Origin: Carposina sasakii
Lineage: Eukaryota > Arthropoda > Insecta > Lepidoptera > Carposinidae
Length of the DNA: 64,000 bases
Direction of reading: 5' to 3'
Assembly (NCBI GenBank): GCA_014607495.2
Contig: CP053149.1
Span: 12,908,120-12,972,119, forward strand
Under the pieces are notes generated by a model. The model was not told where the DNA came from. It worked only from the letters and a program-made list of their open reading frames with translations, and made no database searches. The stretch's first letter is position 1. Each line of letters begins with the position of its first letter. Below are positions 30,208 to 39,925 of the stretch, piece by piece. Both the position numbers and the translations under genes were made by a program.

Positions 30208-31590
30208 ATAACCTAAAATAAGACTAGATTTAATTATAAATTCAGATTAAGGTACTTATTGAGAAAGCTAGACAACATGATTTTATCTAAAGAGATAAAA
30301 TTGCTTACTTTGTGAATGCAGTAGCATTAAATTGTATTTTTATGTGATACCTTTATTCATTTATCATCTTTAAAAATGTGAAATACTCCACAATGATATA
30401 GGTAGCTTAGGAGTCAAAATAATTTATGTAGTACCTAACTGCAATGTTGTAGGAAGAATCTCTGCATTGAGAAATATCTATTGGAACTTTCAGACTTAGA
30501 GCTATGTATAATTCTGTTTGTAGCAATGCAAAGCATATTGTTTGACATAAACATTTGTGGTATTCAACGAGCCCATGTTTTAAATCTAAGTTTTCATTAG
30601 TTTCTGTACTATAACCTAAGATAATAATATACACTTTTCTAAAATTGTATCCTAGTTTTTTGTAAGTCCCTTTGGCCTTTCCACTTCAGATGTGCTATGC
30701 TACGGATGTGTGTGATATGATAATGGATATCTATAAATCAAATCAAATATTGATTCATGATGTCTATGAATTTACTTGGTGGACATCAAACGTAGCATAG
30801 TGTAGGATAGCAGCAGACACGGAACACACCAGCAGATCTCTGGTAGGAACGCAGCCTAAGTCCACTGGAGCGGGGCGGTGAAACTTTGACCAATAAGATT
30901 TCTCTGCCCCGCTCCTGAGGACTGACCAGCTCTGGCGCGGAAGTTTGGCTGGCGTCGGAGCAGATCGATGAAATAGCCCGAAAAAAAGAAAAAATGTAAA
31001 AGGTACCAACCTAGTTAAAGTTTGAACATCGTCAGAACTGTTTTTTGCTTCGGAAGTGGAGGAGACGGTGCTACGACCGTAAACTCACCACTGGTTCCAT
31101 TCCACGAGATTACGTTACGAAATGACCACGACCTACGAATATTTATGGAACTAACTATAAAATGCTTTATATTACTATGATATTATTCAATGAATCATGC
31201 TAACACCCGCCCTATGCCCGCACAAAACAATATATCTATACATATAATAAAATTGTAACGGATCGATGTTGGTGCACGCTAATCTCGGAAACGGCTGGAC
31301 CGATTTCGATTCAGGAATATATTGTGACAGGTCCCACTTAACATATAGGATGCTTTTTATCCGGGGAATATGTTTTTATCGCGGATAATTTCGACATTTT
31401 TATTTTTCTGTAGTCCACGCGGACGGAGTCGCGGGCGTCCACTATTACATAATAAATCTATCTATATGCCTATGCCGCCACGCCAATGTCCAAGGAGATA
31501 TCTATATCAGTTTCCATGACAACAAATCAATATTTATAATAATTTTAACTTTATTTATTTGTGATTTATTTATGCTATAATACAGTCAAA
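30208..31590. other. Spacer between Rm62 and Tpgs2
   Basis: AT-rich, with a repeat-like stretch at about 30690-30975 (CTATGCTACGGATG and its complement CGTAGCATAG flank part of it) and a Lep1-like element at 31235-31445. No gene seen. Confidence 0.5.
31235..31445 (+). mobile_element. Lep1/Helitron-like element, internally deleted
   Basis: Begins TCTATACATATAATAAAATT and ends GCGGGCGTCCACTA. It lacks about 120 bp relative to 58185-58516, joining GATCGATGTT directly to GGTGCACGCTAATCTC. It lies 146 bp upstream of the Tpgs2 ATG. Confidence 0.65.
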
Positions 31591-34500
31591 ATGAGTTTTT
31601 GTGTTGATTTCGTCTCTGAAGATTCTTTCTATGAGAATATTACATTAGGTGTTACCAAGCTTTTAGGTAAGTGGTCAATAAAGAAAGGGAATTGAAGATA
31701 TAGAGCTCCACAAACTTATCAACCTTATCAAAGCATTGTAGCAAGCTGGCATGTAGACCATAGCCTTAGAATAATGATCCACTCTGCTCTGTCAGAGCAG
31801 AGCGAAGACCAATCATTAATCTAAGATGATACCATTGATGTGTATTATTGTATCATTATTCTGTTTTGACACATTTCCATAATACACATGGGCACTTGTT
31901 GGAGAAGAGAGGTAAGATGTTCCTGGAGAGCTATGATACACAAGGGATTCAGGCACCTTTAAAGTTCTAAGTAAATAATTATACATTTGTTTATAAATTG
32001 TTATTCTTAGAAGTTGCTGAAATAAAATTAGTTGTAAGTACATAATAAATGTATATTTATTATAATTAACAGGCAAATATTAAATTAATATGAATTAGCT
32101 CTATGTTTAGGCAGGAACAAAAATCCCTCTGGGACTGGACCTAAAAGCATCTCGCTTATCTTGATCCAGTCTGCACAGTTGTTTGAAGCCATCAGTGTCT
32201 CCAAATCATCTCTACCAAAATATGGTGGTGGCCTTTCATTTATCCTTTGAGGAGGCCTCTCTAATAAACCCACAGGTACATAACGATATAAAAATGAAAG
32301 CCATTCCAGTAGAAATCTTCGTGTATTCTCTACACCCTTAGTGTCTGATCCCCAATGTTCCAAACCATAGTTGGTATACTTTTTAATAATATCAAATCGT
32401 TCTGAACTGCTAATATCCCATATCTTTTGTTCCTTAATTTCTGTAAACAACCATGGTTTAATCAGAGCCCCACGACCTATCATAACACCTTGTACAGTTG
32501 GGGCTATTGCTCTCTTTTCTTTATAGTCTTCATAGGTCATAATGTCACCATTTCCATACACTGGACATGGTACAGCTGCTTTTGCACATGTTTCTATGTA
32601 CTCCCAGTCAGCTGACCTAGTATATCTTGCTTCTCTAGACCTACCATGTAAAGTTACGAGTGAGGCACCCCATTCTGATAACTTAGGCACAATGGTGTGA
32701 GCTATTTTTTTGTCTTGGTAAATTCCAGTTCTTATTTTAGTCGTAAAAGGTACTGTCAATAGCTTTGAAGCACACTTTACAGATGCTTCTAAAGTTGGTA
32801 GTCTATGCATCATGCCACTACCTCCTCCTTGCTTATATATTAAGTCAATAGGACATCCTAGATTTAGGTCAATGAAATCTAATTCTGTGTTTTCTTTAAG
32901 TAATTGTGCTACTTTGGTTATTAAGTAAGCATTGCTTCCACATATTTGTGCACCAAAGATATCTTCAGACTCATGTCTTTTAACTAATGCCCATTCTGGT
33001 GCCGCTGCTTTTAATAATGACTCACACAGTGCCATCTCTCCACATGTAATGTCAGCTCCATAACTTTTACATATTCTTCTGAAAGGTAAATTTCCTACAG
33101 TTGTTAAAGGACTTAGATAGAGCTTATCTTTCCAATCTATAGTCTTTTTTTCTGTTGGCAGTAATTTTATTACATCTTCATCAGTAAGAGGGCCACTGTC
33201 ACTATACCTCTTCTCTGTTTCTTTATTGGGTTGTTTTTTTTTTTGGTCTATAACATTCACTAATTTTTCTGCAAAAGAAAGATCATATTTTCTTTTCTGC
33301 AATTTATATTTCAAATCTTGATCAAGGGAGTTCTTAGTATGATCTTGCCATTCATTGGCTTTTTCAGTGCACAAATTATATCCTTCTGCTGTGATATGTG
33401 CTGCACCAAAGCGGCAGCTGATACCTCTAGGGCACAGGCCCCGCAATTCAAATACATGACATTTATCACCTATATCTTTGGGTTTACTTTTTAAGTATTC
33501 TATAGGATCATGTATGAACTTGCAATTTGGATGTTGACATGCTTTTAGTTCATCAGCAGATTTCACATTAACTATACTGGGGCAAGGTTTGTTTTCTACA
33601 GTATCTTGAAAAGTTTTTGGCCTGGATTTGTTCTGGCCTCTTTTTTTGTTTTTACCAAAGGCATTTTTAGCTCTTTTGCTCTCGGTCAATGTCTCATCAT
33701 CGTGTTTTCTTTTATTATCACTATTTTCGCTATCACCTAAGTTTTGGACCGGCTTTTGAACCATATATTGTTCTTTAATTGCACATACACCAGCATTTTT
33801 ACTCAACATTTTTACAAGGTAATTAAATTAATTTTAAATGATAAAACCCAGTAATATTCTAAATCGAATTGCGAGTTACATTTATAACCTCAAACATAAT
33901 AACATAACCTCAAAATTTTTTGACAGTATTGACAGGCGGCAATTTTTTTTCTGTAGTCTCTTTTGAGACATAAGGTGCTCATAAGTAACTCGTCATGCAG
34001 CAGATAAGTTTATCAATCACACATTAATTGGAATGTACATTTTGTAAATTAAACCTATAGGAAGAAACCGAAGTAACTTATGTTTATTAGAAAAAAAAAC
34101 CTTTTGCCTACCAAAACAGGCAGTTAACTTCGAAAATCCATTTGTACCACCCAGTCTTATTCAAAGCTAATACATGGTGTAACAAATGGGATATGTTAAG
34201 CGAAATCACAGAGCTAAATCTTATGTTTAATTTTTGTAGAAACTGATCCCCGTATATGCAACGTAAGCGTCGAGAGACGCTTGCCATGTGACCGGATAGC
34301 TTTGTCGACTTGGGAGCAAAGGCATTCGGCTGTATTACCCGAAGACCTACGAAATTTTTATGCATCCAGTGATGGTTTTCAGTTAACTTGGCATTATAAA
34401 TATTCAGGTGGGTTCAAGTTATGTAAGGAACTACATTACACAGACTTTAAATATTACTCGTACTTATTAGAGTTCTGATAAAATTACGGTACGTCCGCTT

Positions 34501-37500
34501 CTGTGTCTATACATACCGAACTAGTTATGAACTGAAATTTTTACCTACTTAGTTAGGTACAACTCGATTATACTCTGAATTTGCGTAGTTGAAATGTAGC
34601 TAAAGAAAAAGAATTTATATTTTCTACTATGAAGCCGCGTGGTGCCGGCAGAGTAGTTTGTACCACCACATGCCTGCCCGTGGTGGTGGTGGAGGCGATT
34701 AAGGGCTTTCGGGAGGCGGGCAGCAACGCCTCCCGTGCTGACAACATAGTCCGAAAACACACTGCGGTCACCAACCCGCCTGCCCAACGTGGTAACTATG
34801 GGCAAAACCCCCTGTGGCAGTAGCCTTGTGGCGTGCCCTGGGGGAGGCCTACGTCCAGCAGTAGACTGCAATAGGCTGGAGACGAAGACTATGATTTCTA
34901 TTCTATTTAAAAATGCCATAATTGTTTCAGCCGATGATATATTGCCTGTTGGATCGATCCACGTAAATACTTTGAATGAGCTATCTCTATCACCTGGGTT
35001 GAAAGATCTGTTAGATTTCTCATTGACCCGGCAGAATGCAGGGTCGCGTCCCGTGCTGAACACCAAAAGTAAAGTCTTAGAACTTGATACGTGCAGGAAT
35101 ATTGGTAAGGTAAGTTTTTACTACCCTTGAGTCCTAAAATCCCTATCAATTTAAGTCATCCTTTAGTTAGACTAAAGCAGGGAAGATCTAGCACTGGGCC
35201 GTATTTCATGCTCTCCATCGGTTGAATGTTGACAAACGATACGTGGATATCCTCCGGGAGCTATACCGAAATGCTACTCTCCAAGTACGGATGCACAGGC
35301 TCTCCGACTTCGTACCGATCGGGCGGGGTATACGCCAAGGGGACACCATCTCCCCAAAGCTATTTACTGGGGTGCTCGAAGATCTACATAAGACGCTTGG
35401 CTGGGAGGAAAAGGGTATTAACATCTACGGACGATGTTTTATCACATCTACGTTTTGCCGACGACCTCATTCTTCTAGCCGAGAATATGGTGGATCTTCA
35501 GACAATGCTTGAAGACCTGCATAAAGCTTCACTTGCGGTCGGCCTTAGGATGAACGTAACCAAAACCAAGATTATGACAAATCTTGAGGGTCCTAAACCT
35601 AACATAATCGTGGGTAATTGTCGATTAGAGACGGTGGATGAGCATATTTATCTCGGACACTATTTGTCCTTTGGCCGACAGTCGCAACTGAAAGAAATGG
35701 CTAGACGCATCAAGCCCCCCTAGCATGACCACGCATCGTGGATATCGTATCGTCTCTATATAAAATTCAACATGGCGGCTATATTTATCGTATTTTGACA
35801 GGCTAAATGTCGATAAATCGGTTTATCATATCGTGTTTCGCAGGTCATGCTACTTGTGCAGCTGGGTTGGGCTGCCTTTGGAAAGTTGGAGGACATCTTT
35901 AAGTCCAAAATTCCTCAATGCCTGAAGACCAGAGTGTTTAACCAATGTGTCCTGCCTATACTCAAATATGGTTCCGAAACATGGCCGCTCACAAAGGAGT
36001 ACTTGCATAAAATACGAGTGGCACAAAGGGCAATGGAGCGTGCCATGCTCGGAATCTCGCTTCTCGATCACATACCCATCGTGGAGATACGACGTCGAAC
36101 CAAGGTCGTGGACGTGGGATCGCGAGGCTGAAGTGGAGGTGGGCGGGTCATTTGGCCAGGAGGGATGATGGTCGATGGACCAAGGCGGTGACGGAATGGT
36201 GGCCAAGGGACGCTTTAAGACCGAGAGGCAGACCACCCGCCCGATGGTCAGATGATATCCGAAGGGTTGCTGGACAGCAGTGGATGAGGTTGGCCCAGGA
36301 CAGGGGACAGTGGCATAGGGAAGAGGAGGCCTTTACTCAGTAGTGGGTGTAAGAGGCTGTATAGATAGAAAGATAGGGAAGAACCATAAGCTTTTGTAGA
36401 AGCAACCACACCCAGGATTCGAACAAACCAGATAAAACAAAAACTACTAACTACAATTTATAATCTAACTAAAGTCATACAGAATAACTAGGTATAGGTT
36501 ATAAATAGCTGGTAGAAAGCTCTGGTAGAAAACGTTATACCTAAGTACCTACTTACTAAGCATGCATTTGATGCATTCTTCACACGATTCTTTCTGGCAA
36601 CCGATGCGTTCCACGTCAGATTTTATGGGACAGAAAAAGATATACTGTAGGCATGTGACACATAAAATGGGGCCTTCAGTGCTGTGAAAGTCGAATTGCA
36701 CCTTCAGATAAATGCAACCTCCTCCTGTACATTACTGTGGTTGTGTTACAGATATGTTTAGTGTACACGGGCGGTAACTGGTCGGTGTGGCTGCTGACCC
36801 GCGAAGGAACATGGGGCTGGCTCGCAGACACCTTCACACATTACTTCCGAATGGCGCTGGTGCACCTCGGTCTACCGGGGTGGCAAGCTGCCTTCGCAAA
36901 CTTGCCTCTAATACCCTGGGCAGAGGTACGTACAATACCTATTCTTATGCGCTACGTAAGTATGAGATTTATTTTATAATAAATCAGCCTCTTGCAATCC
37001 ACTGCTGTTCGTTACGTAGGTCTCCCCCAGGGCACGTCTCAAGTTATGTAAGCCTAGGCTCGATCTCCCGTTTTCGCCATCCAGTTATTACCAGCCGCTC
37101 CTTTCGAGTCATCGGTCCAGGCGCCAAATCCTAGAGGGCGCCTAAATGGGTAGAGATATAGGTATATCTAGGTAGGTATATATTATTAGGAGCAAACAGG
37201 TCATTGGATCTCGGAGCCATTGGATCTCGCTTCATTCTAAAATTTACTTCGGGCCGGCGGCCCTGCATCGGTCCACCTGGCCGAAAACCTCCCTATGGCA
37301 GTAGGTATGAGCTTTGTACTAAAATAAAAATAATTAATTACTTACCGTATAAAGTAGGCTCTTATTTCGGTATAGTTACTCATACCTATGAATTGGTGGT
37401 ACGGTCACACGGTGCAGTTAGTTTATAAAATAGCAGCCAACTTGCATTTATTTATTTCCAGCAACTGTTCCTGTTACTAGCTCCGCATTTACTTGAGAAG

Positions 37501-37617
37501 ATAGACGCAGAAAACGTCTCCTCCATCGCGAACGAAACCAGCCTCAACCACATCGATCCCAACATCTTCAAGGCGACGACGCGGCAGCACAAGAATACAA
37601 CTCGTCAAGCCAATTAA
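31591..37617 (+). CDS. Tpgs2: Tubulin polyglutamylase complex subunit 2
   Basis: Five exons: 31591-31666, 34240-34407, 34931-35109, 36752-36925 and 37462-37617. They total 753 nt (250 aa), with every junction in phase and GT-AG borders. Matches to TPGS2 run in order: YENITLGVTKLLE, then WEQRHSAVLPEDLRNFY with SDGFQLTW (a SUKH/SMI1-like segment), LPVGSIHVN, VLELDTC, and LADTFTHYFRMALVHLGLPGWQ. TPGS2 is a non-catalytic subunit of the TTLL1 complex, which adds glutamate chains to tubulin tails, mainly in cilia, centrioles and neurons. Human TPGS2 is about 300 aa; this one lacks most of the low-complexity C-terminal tail. Dus3 sits antisense inside intron 1, and intron 3 holds an RTE LINE fragment. 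Its 3' end faces vari. Confidence 0.9.
31766..31826. repeat. Short palindromic element, copy 1
   Basis: CTTAGAATAATGATC...CATTAATCTAAG with central CTCTGCTCTGTCAGAGCAGAG. Related copy at 40276-40350. Confidence 0.6.
32056..32061 (-). terminator. Dus3: Polyadenylation signal of Dus3
   Basis: Minus-strand AATAAA (TTTATT on plus) starting 24 nt past the Dus3 stop, implying a very short 3' UTR that ends inside Tpgs2 intron 1. Confidence 0.5.
32085..33809 (-). CDS. Dus3: tRNA-dihydrouridine synthase 3 (DUS3L type)
   Basis: Single uninterrupted ORF of 574 aa. A basic Lys-rich N-terminus is followed by two CCCH zinc-finger-like segments (about 91-100, C..CKFIH; and 117-138, CHVFELRGLCPRG..C..H). 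The FMN-binding TIM barrel starts near residue 228 (KLYLSPLTTVGNLPFRR). The catalytic-cysteine motif NLGCP is at about 316-320, followed by KQGGGSGMM, and TKIRTG, TLHGRSREARYT, YGNGDI and GVMIGRGAL supply the usual Dus barrel strands. The family reduces a specific uridine in the tRNA variable loop (D47) and also modifies some mRNAs. The gene has no intron and lies wholly inside intron 1 of Tpgs2 on the opposite strand. A minus-strand AATAAA lies just 24-29 nt past the stop (32061-32056). Confidence 0.95.
   Translation of the reverse strand: MLSKNAGVCAIKEQYMVQKPVQNLGDSENSDNKRKHDDETLTESKRAKNAFGKNKKRGQNKSRPKTFQDTVENKPCPSIVNVKSADELKACQHPNCKFIHDPIEYLKSKPKDIGDKCHVFELRGLCPRGISCRFGAAHITAEGYNLCTEKANEWQDHTKNSLDQDLKYKLQKRKYDLSFAEKLVNVIDQKKKQPNKETEKRYSDSGPLTDEDVIKLLPTEKKTIDWKDKLYLSPLTTVGNLPFRRICKSYGADITCGEMALCESLLKAAAPEWALVKRHESEDIFGAQICGSNAYLITKVAQLLKENTELDFIDLNLGCPIDLIYKQGGGSGMMHRLPTLEASVKCASKLLTVPFTTKIRTGIYQDKKIAHTIVPKLSEWGASLVTLHGRSREARYTRSADWEYIETCAKAAVPCPVYGNGDIMTYEDYKEKRAIAPTVQGVMIGRGALIKPWLFTEIKEQKIWDISSSERFDIIKKYTNYGLEHWGSDTKGVENTRRFLLEWLSFLYRYVPVGLLERPPQRINERPPPYFGRDDLETLMASNNCADWIKISEMLLGPVPEGFLFLPKHRANSY
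34628..34880 (+). mobile_element. Retroposon tail, copy 2, in Tpgs2 intron 2
   Basis: Matches 4826-5088 over about 250 bp (GCCGCGTGGTGYCGGYAGAG through TGCAATAGGCTG). It ends 50 bp before the exon 3 acceptor. Confidence 0.65.
35175..36345 (+). mobile_element. RTE-type LINE fragment (reverse transcriptase C-terminal half), broken
   Basis: Successive frames encode RT pieces: IGRGIRQGDTISPKLF (motif region 3-4), LRFADDLILLAEN (the FADD catalytic motif), LKTRVFNQCVLPILKYGSETW, RRTKVVDV and RGRPPARWSDDI. At least three frameshifts and a 128 bp MITE at 35723-35850 split it. 5'-truncated and dead, lying in Tpgs2 intron 3 in the sense direction. Confidence 0.85.
35723..35850 (+). mobile_element. 128 bp TA-flanked MITE nested in the LINE, copy 1
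   Basis: TIRs GCATGACC / GGTCATGC with TA at 35721-35722 and 35851-35852, fitting Tc1/mariner-type insertion. An equal-length copy is at 61098-61225 in reverse orientation. Confidence 0.8.
36985..37130 (-). mobile_element. LINE 3' end fragment, minus strand
   Basis: The reverse complement carries the GGGGGAGACCTACGTAACGA-like tail and the preceding C-terminal coding remnant; the same family as 42040-42270. Confidence 0.5.
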
Positions 37618-37825
37618 TAGTGCTAAAGAGGGGATCTATAACGGCCGCATAAATTATGTTTCCTTGGCTTTTGTTCGCCATCTCTCTCACTTAAAGAAAA
37701 TGAGGGATACCTAACGAAACCGCTATGGACCCCTAAGAAAATCAAGTATCATCAGAAAAAACTACATATTATACAATGCTACAACATTTATTATTGACAC
37801 TGTGAAATTGTGAGCATGAAAACAA

Positions 37826-37867
37826 AATAAAAATACATTCGTACATACACAATGTATATTGAATAAA
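37826..37867 (+). terminator. Tpgs2: Two AATAAA signals at the Tpgs2 3' end
   Basis: AATAAA at 37826-37831 and 37862-37867, about 210-250 nt beyond the Tpgs2 stop. A minus-strand AATAAA at 37792-37787 could end a roughly 2.1 kb vari 3' UTR, so the two convergent transcripts may overlap tail to tail. Confidence 0.45.
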
Positions 37868-39324
37868 TCTTGTAATAATACAATTTACAGCTAATCAACA
37901 AAACAAAATGGACGGAATGTGAGATTCTTATCGAAGTAAAAGCTATGTTTAAGTTTATGCGCTTATTTTCTAGAAGCGAGTGTTACTTAACCAAAAAGCT
38001 GCAAAGACCGGACTGTTGTGAACATTCTCTATTACATGGTTGATAATTATACACATTTCAGTAGAAAGACACGGTTCTAACCTAACTACCAACGTATCCT
38101 CTTTGTTTTCTTTTTAACAAATAATTACGTAACTATAATTAATTAATGTAGGTATTAGGAATAGTTCCATTAGACTGTTTCAAGCAGGATAGTAAGATTC
38201 AGCAGATTCAAATATCACGTGATACGGGTTTATAACGATACAGCTCCATAGAAAACATGACGGTAGAGTCAAATCTACGTTATCATAGAAATTGTTCTTA
38301 AGTAGGTAGCTATTCAGCTTCTGGCTAGTGACGTACACAATCATAAGTTACATATAAATATAAAAAAGTAGAAACAATGAATACTTACTAGTCAGATAAT
38401 AATAAAACTCTACATGCTACAGGTGATGTCATAATGTTGTGAGAGCAATCAATAATTCGTATAGAAAAATCTTGCTTATAAATATGAGAAAATAAAGAAA
38501 TTCATAAAACATCAAATAAAAAGTAACAATGTATATAAAAAGCACTGTGGTCACTTCGATGAGTAATACTAAAAGTAATAAACACGATCAAAAGTAAATA
38601 AAACATAGTAAAGGTTCAAGACTAAATACATTTATCCTGATATTATATACCTACCTACACACACATTCATCGAATACTGTTCGTAATCGTAACATAATTT
38701 TTTTTACCAGAACACATCGCAATAATGGTAACAAATAATAGATTCAATGGAATGACTCGCGTTCTTTAGGTCTATGAATACTGTTGTCAAGACTACTAGA
38801 AAAATACAAGCAGTTACTATCGTAAAACCACAGGGTAAAAGATAATTAAATCTATTTCATTAATAGATTACTAGGCCCATTATTATTTCAAAATCCCTTA
38901 ATGGTCAGGAATTAGGCAAGAGTTCTTAAATCACATCAAAAGCATACGATACTGCATAGGTAATTTGCTTTAATTGCTATAATGAAAGGGAACATATTTC
39001 ATTAACTTGTTTGCTATTTGTTGATCTTAGTTTCACAGTTTATCAAGATTGTTATAAAATCAATTATCAACCAGTGCTCTTTTTCAGTAAAAAAATATTA
39101 AATTTAACTAAAAGTTTTATTACATAATGTGATGAAAATCTTAATTTTATATCACTTTAAAAACTTGTGATTATATCATGGTAAATTGTGAAAGTTTTTT
39201 AAAATCTTTAATAATATCGTATGTATGTACTTAACTTATTAATTTATCTTACTTGTAGAATAGATTTAATTTAGACCGGAAATGCCAAAGCTTCAATAAT
39301 AGTATTGACTCATTTTAGAGAGAC

Positions 39325-39472
39325 ACGATTCTGACCGTCACACTTAAACGAAACTTAATCTAAGTCAGGTCTATCCCTCTCCGTTCTTAGCATAAATGGC
39401 TGAGAGAGAAAGGGACAGGTAAGACTTTTTACGTTTAAGTTTTAAGTGTGACAGTCAGAATCGATCATATTA
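39325..39472. mobile_element. About 148 bp MITE, copy 2 of 3
   Basis: ATTCTGACCGTCACACTTAA ... TTAAGTGTGACAGTCAGAAT; same family as 7462 and 41812. Confidence 0.75.
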
Positions 39473-39534
39473 TTATCGTAGCTTCTAGCTCACGAAAGAA
39501 TCGTCTTTCGATCAAGAACAGAACTAAGGAGCAT

Positions 39535-39840
39535 CAGCACCCGTATGATGAATTTGGTGAGAGCGAGATATCTCACTTTTAAACATCAAACTCACAGAGC
39601 TATTAATAACTAGATAAACTAAGTGTATGTACTTTGCATGTAAAAATAGACTTGAAGAATTAGAATAGACACTCGTTCTCAAGCCAGGACTGAGTGAATT
39701 AGGGCTGATAGAAGTGGTTTGCAATCCCTTTTTACACACCAAGTAGAAGCACTTGCCTTATCTAGTTATTACTTAGCTCTGTGGATTTGACGTTTAAAAG
39801 CGAGACATCTCGCTCTCACCAAATTCATCATACGTGTGCA
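39535..39840. mobile_element. 306 bp MITE with long TIRs, copy 2
   Basis: CAGCACCCGTATGATGAATT at the left, and TTCATCATACGTGTGCA at the right; the interior is the reverse complement of 4125-4432. It lies in the presumed vari 3' UTR. Confidence 0.8.
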
Positions 39841-39925
39841 AGTATTGCAAGGTTGAAAATGCAATAGGAATATAATTTTACACTATCCGTTCGTAAACGA
39901 AAATGATCTAAAATGAGTGGTGTAG

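Larger units (their letters stand above)
37618..39925. other. Convergent 3' region of Tpgs2 and vari
   Basis: AT-rich with no ORF. It holds the Tpgs2 poly(A) signals, the probable vari 3' UTR, and MITEs at 39325 and 39535. Confidence 0.5.
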
